The notes under the pieces are model-generated. The model was not told the origin of the DNA, ran no database searches, and saw nothing but the letters and a program-made list of their open reading frames with translations. A stretch of 64,000 bases of DNA from contig NZ_JADZAT010000032.1 in assembly GCF_020852455.1 (NCBI RefSeq), positions 62,001 to 126,000 of the forward strand, read 5' to 3'. Below, piece after piece: positions 40,702-49,706 of this stretch. A program made the position numbers and the translations under genes. Every line of letters starts with the position of its first letter. Position 1 is the stretch's first letter. This DNA is from Novosphingobium sp. (GTDB lineage Bacteria > Pseudomonadota > Alphaproteobacteria > Sphingomonadales > Sphingomonadaceae).

Positions 40702-41637
40702 ATGGCCGATCCCTATTCGATCCTGGGCGTTGCCCGCGGCGCGAGCGAGAAGGACATCAAGTCCGCCTACCGCAAGCTGGCAAAAGAGTTCCACCCGGAC
40801 CGCAACCAGGACAATCCCAAGGCTGCGGAGCGCTTTTCCGAAGTGACCCGCGCCTATGACCTGCTGTCCGACAAGGACAAGCGCGCGCGCTTCGATCGCG
40901 GCGAGATCGACATCGACGGCAACCCGGCAATGGGCTTCGGATTTGGCGGTGGCGGCCCGGGCGGGTTCGGCGGCGCAGGGGCAGGAGGCGCCCCGCGCGG
41001 CGGGTTCGAAGGCTTCGGCAACGAAGGGATCGACCTGGGCGATATCTTCGATGGCCTGTTCGGCGGACGCGGCGGCATGGGCGGCGGGTTTGGTGGTGGC
41101 CGCCAGCGCCCCGCGCCCAAGGGCGCGAACGTCAATTACAAGCTGGGCGTATCGCTGGACGATGCAGCGACCCGGGCCACCCAGCGGATCACGCTGGCCG
41201 ATGGCAAGACGATCGACCTCAAGCTGCCGGCCGGGGTCGAGGATGGGACCCAGATGCGCCTGCCCGGCAAGGGTGAACCCGGCCCGGGCGGCAACGGCGA
41301 TGCGATGGTGACGATCCACCTGCAGCCGCATGCCTTTTTCCGCCGTGATGGCGACAACCTGCGGCTCGACCTGCCGATCACCCTTGATGAGGCGGTCAAC
41401 GGGGCCAAGGTCAAGGTGCCGACCGCCGATGGCGCGGTGATGCTGACGGTCGCACCGGGATCGAGCTCGGGCAAGACGCTGCGGCTCAAGGGCAAGGGCT
41501 TCAGCCGCAAGGACGGCAGCCATGGCGATCAGCTGGTGACGATCGAAGTGCAATTGCCCGAAGGCGACGAAGACCTGGTCAGGCGGCTCGAAGGCTGGCG
41601 CGATCCGCGCAACCTGCGCGCGCGGCTGGGCGTCTGA
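40702..41637 (+). CDS. DnaJ C-terminal domain protein (CbpA-type J-protein, no zinc finger)
   Basis: J-domain DPYSILGVARGASEKDIKSAYRKLAKEFHPDRNQDNPKAAERF, G/F-rich linker, no CxxCxGxG repeats. Confidence 0.92.
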   Translation: MADPYSILGVARGASEKDIKSAYRKLAKEFHPDRNQDNPKAAERFSEVTRAYDLLSDKDKRARFDRGEIDIDGNPAMGFGFGGGGPGGFGGAGAGGAPRGGFEGFGNEGIDLGDIFDGLFGGRGGMGGGFGGGRQRPAPKGANVNYKLGVSLDDAATRATQRITLADGKTIDLKLPAGVEDGTQMRLPGKGEPGPGGNGDAMVTIHLQPHAFFRRDGDNLRLDLPITLDEAVNGAKVKVPTADGAVMLTVAPGSSSGKTLRLKGKGFSRKDGSHGDQLVTIEVQLPEGDEDLVRRLEGWRDPRNLRARLGV

Positions 41638-41647
41638 GGGGCGGCCT

Positions 41648-42673
41648 GTGGAGGAACGTCAGGTCAACGGTGAGGCACTGCCGCCGCTGACCATTCCCGA
41701 CCTTTCGCCCGAGGCCCGGCGCCAGCGCGCCCGGCGGCTGCGCGATACCTATGACGAACACGTCGGACCGCAGGGGCGGTTCTGGCACACCCGCTTTTTC
41801 CGGGTGATCGCCCGGGTCTGGACCGGAGCCTGGCACGATGGCTTCATCCATGCCGGCAACCTTGCCTACATGGCGATCCTGGCCCTGTTCCCGTTCTTCA
41901 TCACTGTGGCCGCAGTGTTCAGCCTGGTGGGCGAACAGGCCCAGCGCGAAGCATCGGTCCACACCTTTCTGATGGCGCTGCCCCCGGTGGTGGCCAAGGC
42001 GCTGGAGCCGGTGGCGCGCGATGTGATCCTGGCGCGCAGCGGCTGGCTGTTGTGGGTTGGCGGGGTGGTCGGGCTGTGGACCGTGGGCAGTCTGGTCGAA
42101 ACGATCCGCGATATCCTGCGCCGCGCCTATGGCACCCGCCATGCCTATGCCTTCTGGCGCTACCGGCTGATCTCCAGCGCGGTGATCATCTGCGCGGTGA
42201 TTGCGCTGCTTTTCGCGCTGCTGGCACAAGTGCTGATCGGCACGGCGCAGGAAGTGGTCGGGGCCTGGTTTCCGCGCCTGCATGGGCTGGCCGATACCTT
42301 GACCACCTCCAGCCTGCTGCCGCCGGTGGTGATCTATGCCTCGCTCTATCTGCTGTTCTTCACTCTGACCCCCACCGCCTATCGCCAGCGCCAGTACCCC
42401 AAGTGGCCCGGCGCGCTGCTGGTTACCGTGTGGTGGGTGACGGTCAGCACCACCCTGCCATGGCTGCTGCACCGGTTTTTCACCTATGACCTGACCTATG
42501 GCAGTCTGGCCGGAGTGATGATCGCGCTTTTCTTTTTCTGGCTGGTCGGCTTAGGAATGGTGGTAGGTGCCGAGCTTAATGCCGCGCTGGCCGAAAGTCC
42601 CGAAGAGCGGGACATGCTGGGCCGGGAGGCGGCGGGCGAGGCCATCAAGGACACAACGGGAAAGAACGCATGA
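41648..42673 (+). CDS. YihY/BrkB-family membrane protein
   Basis: AGNLAYMAILALFPFFITVAAVFSLVG; GSLAGVMIALFFFWLVGLGMVVGAELNAAL. Confidence 0.9.
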   Translation: MEERQVNGEALPPLTIPDLSPEARRQRARRLRDTYDEHVGPQGRFWHTRFFRVIARVWTGAWHDGFIHAGNLAYMAILALFPFFITVAAVFSLVGEQAQREASVHTFLMALPPVVAKALEPVARDVILARSGWLLWVGGVVGLWTVGSLVETIRDILRRAYGTRHAYAFWRYRLISSAVIICAVIALLFALLAQVLIGTAQEVVGAWFPRLHGLADTLTTSSLLPPVVIYASLYLLFFTLTPTAYRQRQYPKWPGALLVTVWWVTVSTTLPWLLHRFFTYDLTYGSLAGVMIALFFFWLVGLGMVVGAELNAALAESPEERDMLGREAAGEAIKDTTGKNA

Positions 42674-43491
42674 CCGGATTGATGCAAGGCAAACGCGGGC
42701 TGATCATGGGCCTGGCGAACGACAAGTCGCTGGCCTGGGGGATCGCCCAGAAGTTGCACGAGGCCGGCGCAGAGCTGGCCTTTTCCTATCAGGGCGAAGC
42801 GCTGGAAAAGCGCGTGCGGCCGCTGGCGGCCAGCCTGGGCAGCGATTTCCTGATCGATTGCGACGTTTCCGACATGGCCGCGCTGGACGCCGCCTTTGCC
42901 ACCCTGGCGGCAAAATGGCCGACGATCGACTTCGTGGTTCATGCGATCGGCTTTTCCGACAAGAACGAATTGCGCGGCCGGTATTATGATACCAGCCTTG
43001 ATAACTTCCTGATGACAATGAATATTTCCGCCTATTCATTGGTCGCGGTGACCAAGCGGGCGATGGCGATGATGCCGGTGGGCGAAGACGGGACCGGCGG
43101 CGGCTCGATCCTGACGCTTTCGTATTATGGCGCGGAAAAGGTCGTCCCGCATTACAACGTGATGGGCGTGGCCAAGGCCGCGCTGGAAACCAGCGTCAAA
43201 TACCTGGCCAACGATCTTGGTCCGCAGAACGTGCGGGTCAATGCGATCTCGGCCGGTCCGATCCGCACTCTTGCAGCCAGCGGGATTGGCGACTTCCGCT
43301 ACATCCTGAAGTGGAACGAGCTCAATTCGCCGCTGCGCCGCAATGTGACGATCGAGGATGTCGGCGGCTCGGCGCTCTATTTCCTGTCCGACCTGTCATC
43401 GGGCGTAACCGGCGAGGTTCACCACGTCGATTGCGGGTATCATCTGGTCGGCATGAAGCAGGAAGACGCGCCGGACATCGCCCTGGGCTGA
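42670..43491 (+). CDS. fabI: Enoyl-ACP reductase (NADH), FabI
   Basis: GKRGLIMGLANDKSLAWGIAQKLHEAGAELAFSYQGEALEKRV; LSYYGAEKVVPHYNVMGVAKAALE. Confidence 0.95.
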   Translation: MTGLMQGKRGLIMGLANDKSLAWGIAQKLHEAGAELAFSYQGEALEKRVRPLAASLGSDFLIDCDVSDMAALDAAFATLAAKWPTIDFVVHAIGFSDKNELRGRYYDTSLDNFLMTMNISAYSLVAVTKRAMAMMPVGEDGTGGGSILTLSYYGAEKVVPHYNVMGVAKAALETSVKYLANDLGPQNVRVNAISAGPIRTLAASGIGDFRYILKWNELNSPLRRNVTIEDVGGSALYFLSDLSSGVTGEVHHVDCGYHLVGMKQEDAPDIALG

Positions 43492-43510
43492 GCCCGGCGC
43501 ACCGCAGGGC

Positions 43511-44092
43511 CTATTTCGGCTGCGGCTTTTCCGCTTCGGGCCTGGGCTCGGCTTCGCTAGACGGGGCCGGTTCACCCGAAGCCTGCTGTTCCAGCCGGCG
43601 CCGCGCCAGAATCTGTTCTTCCTGCATTTCGACCGCAGCCTGGGTTTCTGCCGCGTCCTGATCGATCGTCGAAAGCCGCTTGGCGCGTTCTTCGGCGATC
43701 AGCTGGCTGGCGCGCACGCCCGGTGCGGTCTTCTTTTCGGCATAGGCCTGATTGATCAGCTGGCCGGTGCACCCGGTGAAGCCGCCCGCGCCGACCGGCG
43801 AACAGCTCATCGTGCCCGAACGGCCAACCATTTCATAAGCCCGCACCTTCTGGTTCCAGGCTTCGTTCTGCGGGCTGGCGCTGGTGCGCAGCGATTCGGG
43901 GATGCGAAAGCGCTCACCCTCGTCATAGCGCTTACAGATCACGATCGTATCGTCCGACGATTCGGGGCACTTATCCTTGCCGAAGACGTCAACCATGTTG
44001 ACCTTGGGTTCAGCCGCTTCCTGCGCATGGGCCGGCACGGTGGAAACCAGGCCAAGGGCCAGCGTGGCAAAAGCGGCGCAAATCGGACGCAT
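43511..44092 (-). CDS. Hypothetical secreted protein (193 aa)
   Basis: Signal peptide MRPICAAFATLALGLVSTVPAHAQ; KCPESSDDTIVICKRYDEGERFRIPESLR. Confidence 0.75.
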   Translation of the reverse strand: MRPICAAFATLALGLVSTVPAHAQEAAEPKVNMVDVFGKDKCPESSDDTIVICKRYDEGERFRIPESLRTSASPQNEAWNQKVRAYEMVGRSGTMSCSPVGAGGFTGCTGQLINQAYAEKKTAPGVRASQLIAEERAKRLSTIDQDAAETQAAVEMQEEQILARRRLEQQASGEPAPSSEAEPRPEAEKPQPK

Positions 44093-44202
44093 CGTCGAAC
44101 TCCTGAACTCTTCGCTCCCGATATAGGGAGACCTGCGCTGAATAACAGCTGAAGCGGCGCCATGCCTTAACTTTGGTCAAATTCGCCAAATGGCGAAATT
44201 GC

Positions 44203-44288
44203 GCACCACCGGCCCGCTCCCCCCGGCCCGACCACCCGCGACAGGGTACCCTATGGGTGGTCGGGCAGGGGGAGCGGGCCGGTGGTGC
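44203..44288. repeat. Long stem-loop repeat, family R3 copy A
   Basis: GCACCACCGGCCCGCTCCCCCCGGCCCGACCACCC - GCGACAGGGTACCCTAT - GGGTGGTCGGGCAGGGGGAGCGGGCCGGTGGTGC; 21-bp perfect outer and 12-bp perfect inner arms. Confidence 0.92.
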
Positions 44289-44326
44289 AACGTCGATCGC
44301 CAGGCGATCGACCGAAACAAAAAGCG

Positions 44327-44845
44327 TCAGATCCGTTCGGCGAGACGGATTGCAAAGCGGCAGCCCAGGCGGATTGCGCCCGACAGCAGCGGGTAAGCCG
44401 GGGCCTGTTCGGCACCCGCCGCCAGTGCGGTGTCGCGGTGGGCGCGCTCATCCTCGCGAAATTCCTCGATCAGCGCGGAGAGTTCAGGATCCTGATCGCC
44501 CAGCTCGTCGAGCTGCTGGGTATAGTGACGGTCGATCTCTTCCTCGACCGCGGCGGTGCAGGCCATCGCCGCCTTGGGACCGATCAGCGCGGTGGCTGCG
44601 CCCAGCGCAAAACCGGCCACGTGCCAGAACGGCTGCAAGGCGGTGGGGCGGACCCCGCGTTCACCCAGCAGCGCGTCGAATTTGGCGCGGTGCGCGGCTT
44701 CCTGTTCGGCCATGTGGCGGATCTCGCCAGCCAGGGCCGCGCGATCGCCCATCACCGCCAGCTGCCCGGCATAGATCCGGGTCGCGCCGTATTCGCCGGC
44801 CTGATCGACCCGCAGCATCCGCTCGGTAGCGGCCCGCCCGCTCAT
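44327..44845 (-). CDS. coq7: Demethoxyubiquinone hydroxylase family protein
   Basis: LRVDQAGEYGATRIYAGQLAVMGD, HMAEQEAAHRAKFDALL, EEEIDRHYTQQLDEL, EFREDERAHRDTAL. Confidence 0.93.
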   Translation of the reverse strand: MSGRAATERMLRVDQAGEYGATRIYAGQLAVMGDRAALAGEIRHMAEQEAAHRAKFDALLGERGVRPTALQPFWHVAGFALGAATALIGPKAAMACTAAVEEEIDRHYTQQLDELGDQDPELSALIEEFREDERAHRDTALAAGAEQAPAYPLLSGAIRLGCRFAIRLAERI

Positions 44846-45333
44846 GCCGCGCGGCCCCTGGCCCGACCGGCAAGCACAAAGACCAACAGCGCGGCCGGAA
44901 CCGAGATCAGGAAGTTGTACCCGGCCAGCGAGATCCCGAACAGGTCCCACTGGACCTGATCACAGCGGACCATCGGGGCATCAAGGATCGCCTTCAGCGG
45001 ATCGTCACCCACCGCCACTTCGCTGGTGCAGGCGGTGAAGCCCTGCCACCAGCCGTATTCGACCCCGGCGTGGTAGGCCCCGATCAGCCCGCCGATCAGG
45101 ATCGCCAGGCCTGCCAGGCGCACCAGTACGGTCATCGCAGGGCGGGCCAGCGCCAGCAGGGCCAGGCCCAACGCGGCAAAGTGGGCGTAACGCTGCCACC
45201 AGCACATCTCACACGGCCACAGGCCAAAGACATATTCGCCGATATAGGCCCCGCCGAGCAGCGCAGCGGGAACGCCCAGCGCCAGCCACAGGGCAGCGCG
45301 ACCGGCCGCAGGTCCGGTGGGCAGCAGGCTCAC
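44842..45333 (-). CDS. dsbB: Disulfide bond formation protein B
   Basis: FGLWPCEMCWWQRYAHFAALGLALLAL (CxxC), GFTACTSE. Confidence 0.9.
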   Translation of the reverse strand: MSLLPTGPAAGRAALWLALGVPAALLGGAYIGEYVFGLWPCEMCWWQRYAHFAALGLALLALARPAMTVLVRLAGLAILIGGLIGAYHAGVEYGWWQGFTACTSEVAVGDDPLKAILDAPMVRCDQVQWDLFGISLAGYNFLISVPAALLVFVLAGRARGRAA

Positions 45334-46661
45334 TTGCGCGCCAGCCGGCCGGTGCGGTGGATCGTCTGCAGCGCATAGTGCAGCTGGAAGTCCTTGATCC
45401 CCTTGGCTTTCAGCTCTTCCGCGGTCATCTTGAAACGCGGATCGTCCTGACGGTCGCTTTCCAGCTTCTTGTCGTCCATCCCGGCTTCGTTGACCAGGTG
45501 GCGGCGCAGATCGCTTTCGCGCACGGTCAGTTCGCTGCGGCGACGGATATCGGGATCGGAGATCTGCGGCACGCGGATATCGGGTTCGATCCCGCCTTCC
45601 TGCACCGAGCGGCCAGCCGGTGTGTAATAGCGCGCAGTGGTGATCTTGACCGCGCTGGTCCGGGACCGATCGAGGAAGAACAGCGACTGGACCGAACCCT
45701 TGCCAAAGCTGCGGTCGCCCATGATCACCGCGCGACGCTGGTCCTGCAGCGCCCCGGCAACGATTTCCGAGGCCGAGGCCGAGCCGGCATCGATCAGCAC
45801 GATGATCGGCAGGCCCTTGGCCAGATCGCCGGGCACCATGCTTTCGGCCTTGAAGTATTCATCGTCAGCCGGATCGCGCCCGCGCTGCGAAACGATATCG
45901 CCCTTGGTCAGGAACAGGTCGGATAGCGCAACAGCTTCCTCCAGTTCGCCGCCCGGGTTCTGCCGCAGGTCGAGCACGATCCCTTCAAGCTTGCCGCCCG
46001 ATTTGGCGCGCAGTGCCTCGATCGCCTTGGCGACATCGCTGCCGACCGCGTTGGAGAACTCGTTGACCGAGATGACCCCGACGTTCTCGGTCAGCTCCCA
46101 GGTGACCGGTTCAAGCCGGATCACGCCGCGGGTGACGGTCACGTCGAACGGCTGGTCGCGGCCGGGGCGGAAGATCGTCAGGCGGATCTTGGTTCCGGCC
46201 TCGCCGCGCATCTGCGCCACGGCATCGTCAAGCTCGCCGCCATAGATCAGCTTGCCGTCGAGGTGGGTGATATAGTCCCCGGCCTTGACCCCGGCTTCGG
46301 CCGCCGGGCTGCCCTTCATCGGCGAGACCACCTTGACCGCGCCATCGTCCATCACCACCGACAGCCCCAGCCCCGAATAGTTGCCGTCGATCATGGTGTT
46401 GAGCCGCTGCATCGTCGCGCCCGAAAGGTACGAGCTGTGCGGGTCGAGCGAGGAGAGCATGCCCTCGATCGCGCCTTCTTCCAGCTTGTCGTCGTCGGCC
46501 TTTTCGACATAGCGCAGCTTGACCAGCTTGTAGACGGTCTCAAGCCGTTCGAACTGAGCCGAGGCGCGGCCATCGACCGCGGCAAGGCCGGCGGTGGTGG
46601 CCGGGATCAGCGAAACCGCACCGACCAGCAGGGTGGCACGCAGCAGGGACATGGTCTTCAT
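45330..46661 (-). CDS. Carboxy-terminal processing protease, S41 family
   Basis: AIEGMLSSLDPHSSYL, PDZ GLGLSVVMDDGAVKVVSPMKGSPAAEAGVKAGDYITHLDG, DLRQNPGGELEEAVALSDLFL, GSASASEIVAGALQDQRRAVIMGDRSFGKGSVQ. Confidence 0.95.
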   Translation of the reverse strand: MKTMSLLRATLLVGAVSLIPATTAGLAAVDGRASAQFERLETVYKLVKLRYVEKADDDKLEEGAIEGMLSSLDPHSSYLSGATMQRLNTMIDGNYSGLGLSVVMDDGAVKVVSPMKGSPAAEAGVKAGDYITHLDGKLIYGGELDDAVAQMRGEAGTKIRLTIFRPGRDQPFDVTVTRGVIRLEPVTWELTENVGVISVNEFSNAVGSDVAKAIEALRAKSGGKLEGIVLDLRQNPGGELEEAVALSDLFLTKGDIVSQRGRDPADDEYFKAESMVPGDLAKGLPIIVLIDAGSASASEIVAGALQDQRRAVIMGDRSFGKGSVQSLFFLDRSRTSAVKITTARYYTPAGRSVQEGGIEPDIRVPQISDPDIRRRSELTVRESDLRRHLVNEAGMDDKKLESDRQDDPRFKMTAEELKAKGIKDFQLHYALQTIHRTGRLARK

Positions 46662-46732
46662 CGGGCAGGGGCCTTTTGCATCATGGCGCACCTCTTATCG
46701 CGCCGGGCAGGTTAACACCAGATGGCGCGGGA

Positions 46733-47944
46733 TCAGCGAACAAAGTCGAGCGGATTGACCGGCTGGCCCTGGCGGCGCAACTCGAAGGTCAGCAGCGGCC
46801 GGCCCGGTCCCATCCGCCCCAGCGATCCGCCCGCAACCAGGGCCTCGCCAACCCGGCAATCAAGCTCGGCCAGACCCGTAACCAGCGAGGTCAGGCCCTG
46901 GCCGTGTTCGACAATGACGATCAGGCCGTGGCCGCGATAGGGCCCGGCAAAGGCTACCCGCCCCGCCGCCGGGGCAACCACCTGGGCGCCGCCGGCAACC
47001 AGGATCGAGAGCCCGCGCGACTGCGGCTGGCCGGGCCTGCTTTCACCGAACCCGGCGACTAGCCGCCCGGCGGCGGGCAGGATAAAACGCCCCGGCCCGG
47101 CGGCGGCGGGCATGGCCGGTTCGGGCGAGGGCAACTGCGCCGCCAGCGGCTGGGCCGGACGCAGCACCGGCCCCGGCAGCGCCGCCAGCTGTTCGCGAAC
47201 CGCCCCGGCCTTCGACAGGTCAACCACCAGCCCCGACAGGTCACGCGCCTGTTCGGCCAGCGCCAGGGCCCGCTCGCTCTCGCGGTCGGCCGAGACACTG
47301 GCCGCGCGGGAAGCGAGCCGCTGGCGCGCCTCGATCGCGGCCAGTTCGCTGCGGCGGCGGGTCAGTTCGGCCTGATTGGCGCGCAAGGCCTGGTTGGCCT
47401 GACCGGCCTGATCGGCCAGTGCCTTTGACCGGGCCAGGGCATCGCGCAGCCCCTTGGTGCGCCGCGCCACTTCGGGCAGCAGGCTGTTGAGCACCGCGCG
47501 CAGGTAAACCGTTTCGTTGAGCGAGCCCGGGCGCAGCAGCGACAGCAGCGGCGGGCGGCGCGACAGACGCTGCAAGGCGGCGGTCAGTTCGACCAGCGGG
47601 CGCTGCTTTTCCGCCAGTTCGGCGCGCAGCACCGCCTGTTCGCGGCCGATGATCCGGATCTGGGCCTCGTTCGCGGCGATCTGCGCTTCGGCTTCCTGGA
47701 CCCGCGCGGCGAGCGCGGCGGCTTCCTGGGCAGTGCGATCGGCCTCGGCGGTGGCCTTGACGGCCTGCGCCTCCAGCGCTTCGGCCCGGCTGCGCGCTTC
47801 GCCGCCCTGCTGCTTCGCACGGTCGAGCGCGGCCTGGGCATCCTCGGCACTTTCGACTTGCGGGGGTGTCTGCTGGGCAAAACCGGCGCCGACCGCGCCA
47901 AGCACGGCCAGCGGAGCAAGCAACAGGGGCCAGCGCAGCGTCAT
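46733..47944 (-). CDS. Murein hydrolase activator EnvC-like, M23-domain protein
   Basis: Signal peptide, long coiled coil, C-terminal degenerate LytM (GHGLIVIVEHGQGLTSLVTGL...). Confidence 0.87.
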   Translation of the reverse strand: MTLRWPLLLAPLAVLGAVGAGFAQQTPPQVESAEDAQAALDRAKQQGGEARSRAEALEAQAVKATAEADRTAQEAAALAARVQEAEAQIAANEAQIRIIGREQAVLRAELAEKQRPLVELTAALQRLSRRPPLLSLLRPGSLNETVYLRAVLNSLLPEVARRTKGLRDALARSKALADQAGQANQALRANQAELTRRRSELAAIEARQRLASRAASVSADRESERALALAEQARDLSGLVVDLSKAGAVREQLAALPGPVLRPAQPLAAQLPSPEPAMPAAAGPGRFILPAAGRLVAGFGESRPGQPQSRGLSILVAGGAQVVAPAAGRVAFAGPYRGHGLIVIVEHGQGLTSLVTGLAELDCRVGEALVAGGSLGRMGPGRPLLTFELRRQGQPVNPLDFVR

Positions 47945-47951
47945 CGCGCCC

Positions 47952-48374
47952 TTATCCCGAACGATGATAGGGATGGCCAGCACGAATGCTGGTGGCGCGC
48001 CACAATTGTTCGGCCAGCATGGCCCGCGCCAGCATATGCGGCCAGGTCATCGCCCCGAAGGCGATCAGCAGATCGGCCTCGCTGCGAGCCTTGTCGCCAT
48101 GGCCATCGGCCGCGCCAATCAGGAACCGGACCTCGCGCACGCCCTCATCGCGCCATTTGCCGAGCAGCTCCGCGAAATGCTCGCTCGACAGCTGCTTGCC
48201 GCGCTCATCAAGCAGCACGGTGCGCGAATGGGCCGGAGCCGGCGGCACGGTGCCGCCCTGATCGGGCAGCTCGGTCTGGCGGAACGGCCAGGCCAGCCGC
48301 TTCACGTACCGTTCGACCAGCTCGGCCTCGGGCGAGCGACCGATCTTGCCGCGAGCGATAACGTGCAGCTGCAT
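47952..48374 (-). CDS. rlmH: 23S rRNA (pseudouridine1915-N3)-methyltransferase
   Basis: MQLHVIARGKIGRSPEAELVERYVKRL; LLDERGKQLSSEHFAELLG; FLIGAADGHG. Confidence 0.93.
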   Translation of the reverse strand: MQLHVIARGKIGRSPEAELVERYVKRLAWPFRQTELPDQGGTVPPAPAHSRTVLLDERGKQLSSEHFAELLGKWRDEGVREVRFLIGAADGHGDKARSEADLLIAFGAMTWPHMLARAMLAEQLWRATSIRAGHPYHRSG

Positions 48375-48412
48375 CAGGTGCGTGGTTCGCGCGAGCTACC
48401 GCTCGCGCTCAC

Positions 48413-48580
48413 GCAACACCGGCCCGCTCCCGTGTCACGAGCGCGGAAACGTCCGGGGGACGTTTTCGTCGGGGCGCCCCGGCCACCCATAGGGTACCAT
48501 GAACGGGTGGTCGGGGCGCCCCGACAAAACGTCCCCCGGACGTTTTGCGATTTCGGAGCACGGGAGCGGGCCGGTGTTGC
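48413..48580. repeat. Very long stem-loop repeat, family R3 copy B
   Basis: GCAACACCGGCCCGCTCCCGTG / 12-13 nt internal loop / AAACGTCCGGGGGACGTTTT-GTCGGGGCGCCCCG-CCACCC with matching right arm; loop ATAGGGTACCATGAAC; ~60 bp paired in total. Confidence 0.93.
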
Positions 48581-48603
48581 ATCCAGCCGAAAGGCTGGAA
48601 AAG

Positions 48604-48999
48604 TCATGCGGTGCCCGAATCTCCGAACGCCCACATCCGCTCGAGGTTGTAGAAGCTGCGCACTTCGGGGCGGAACAGGTGGACCACCACGTCGCCGGCA
48701 TCGATCAGCACCCAGTCTGCTGCGGGCAGGCCTTCGATCCGGGCATGGCCAAAGCCGCCCTGCTTGATCCGCTCAGCCAGCTTCTGCGCCATGGCGGCGA
48801 CCTGGCGGGTCGAGCGACCGCTGGCGATCACCATGTGATCGGCGATCGAGCTCTTGCCTTCAAGCGGGATGGAAACCAGCTCCTGCGCCTGGTCATCGTC
48901 AAGCGACTTCAGCACCAGTTCGTGGAGCGAGCCCGGCTCTGATTCAGGGAGCGGGGTGGGGGTTGCGGCTGTGGCCGCAGTGGGTTGCGCAGGCGTCAT
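48604..48999 (-). CDS. rsfS: Ribosome silencing factor
   Basis: LHELVLKSLDDDQAQELVSIPLEGKSSIADHMVIASGRSTRQVAAMAQKLAERIKQ; WVLIDAGDVVVHLFRPEVRSFYNLERMW. Confidence 0.95.
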   Translation of the reverse strand: MTPAQPTAATAATPTPLPESEPGSLHELVLKSLDDDQAQELVSIPLEGKSSIADHMVIASGRSTRQVAAMAQKLAERIKQGGFGHARIEGLPAADWVLIDAGDVVVHLFRPEVRSFYNLERMWAFGDSGTA

Positions 49000-49040
49000 T
49001 TAAGCGGAAACGGCTCCTCTGGGCGGGCGTCGCGGGATCA

Positions 49041-49706
49041 TCATGCGATGTCAGGACTGACCGGATGGTGCGTCAGGCGATCACGCTGGACCTTGCCCGC
49101 AAAGCGGCGGGCCCAGTCAGGATCGGCGCGGCGAATGGCCGTGGCCGAGCGTGGATCGGGGTCGAAACGCAAATATATCAGCGCGGGTGCGCTCCATCCT
49201 GCCCGGTTGGTCAAGCTGGCAGACGACCGCCGGTATCGGCCGAGCCAGGCCCCCGCGGGGCTCGCGTAGGCAAGGCCTTCATAGCCCGGACGGGCGATTA
49301 CCGCAATCGGCATGGCACGGGCGATCGCGCGCCAGTCGCGCCAGCGGTGCAACTGGGCGAGATTGTCGCTGCCCATCAGCCAGACGAAGCGCTGTCTGGG
49401 ATAGCGCCGCTGCAATTTGCGCAAGGTATCGATGGTATAGCGCGTGCCCAGTTCCCGCTCGATCGCGGTGGGGACGATCCGGGTGCCGCGGGCCTGCCGC
49501 GTGGCCGAAGCCAGCCGCGCGGCGAGCGGCGCCATCCCGGCTTTTGGCTTGAGCGGATTGCCGGGCGAAACCAGCCACCAGACCTCATCCAGCCCCAGCG
49601 CCTGCAGCGCAAACAGGCTGATCCGGCGGTGTCCGCCATGCGCGGGATTGAACGACCCGCCCAGAAGGCCGATACGCCGCGCGGGCCGACCTGCCTCGCC
49701 CATCAC
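49041..49706 (-). CDS. nadD: Nicotinate-nucleotide adenylyltransferase
   Basis: RIGLLGGSFNPAHGGHRRISLFALQALGLDEVWWLVSPGNPLK; YTIDTLRKLQRRYP; MGSDNLAQLHRW. Confidence 0.93.
   Translation of the reverse strand: MMGEAGRPARRIGLLGGSFNPAHGGHRRISLFALQALGLDEVWWLVSPGNPLKPKAGMAPLAARLASATRQARGTRIVPTAIERELGTRYTIDTLRKLQRRYPRQRFVWLMGSDNLAQLHRWRDWRAIARAMPIAVIARPGYEGLAYASPAGAWLGRYRRSSASLTNRAGWSAPALIYLRFDPDPRSATAIRRADPDWARRFAGKVQRDRLTHHPVSPDIA

Noticed and set aside
40920-41110. Gly/Phe-rich low-complexity tract suspected as a coding repeat anomaly
   Set aside because: It is the normal G/F-rich linker of a CbpA/DnaJ-type J-protein.
48374-48634. Small ORFs across stem-loop copy B (minus 48374-48634, 48435-48701; plus 48499-48942)
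   Set aside because: They read the palindrome in several frames and give mirrored peptides (GRPDENVPRTF / GRPDKTSPGRF); explained by the inverted repeat, not by coding.
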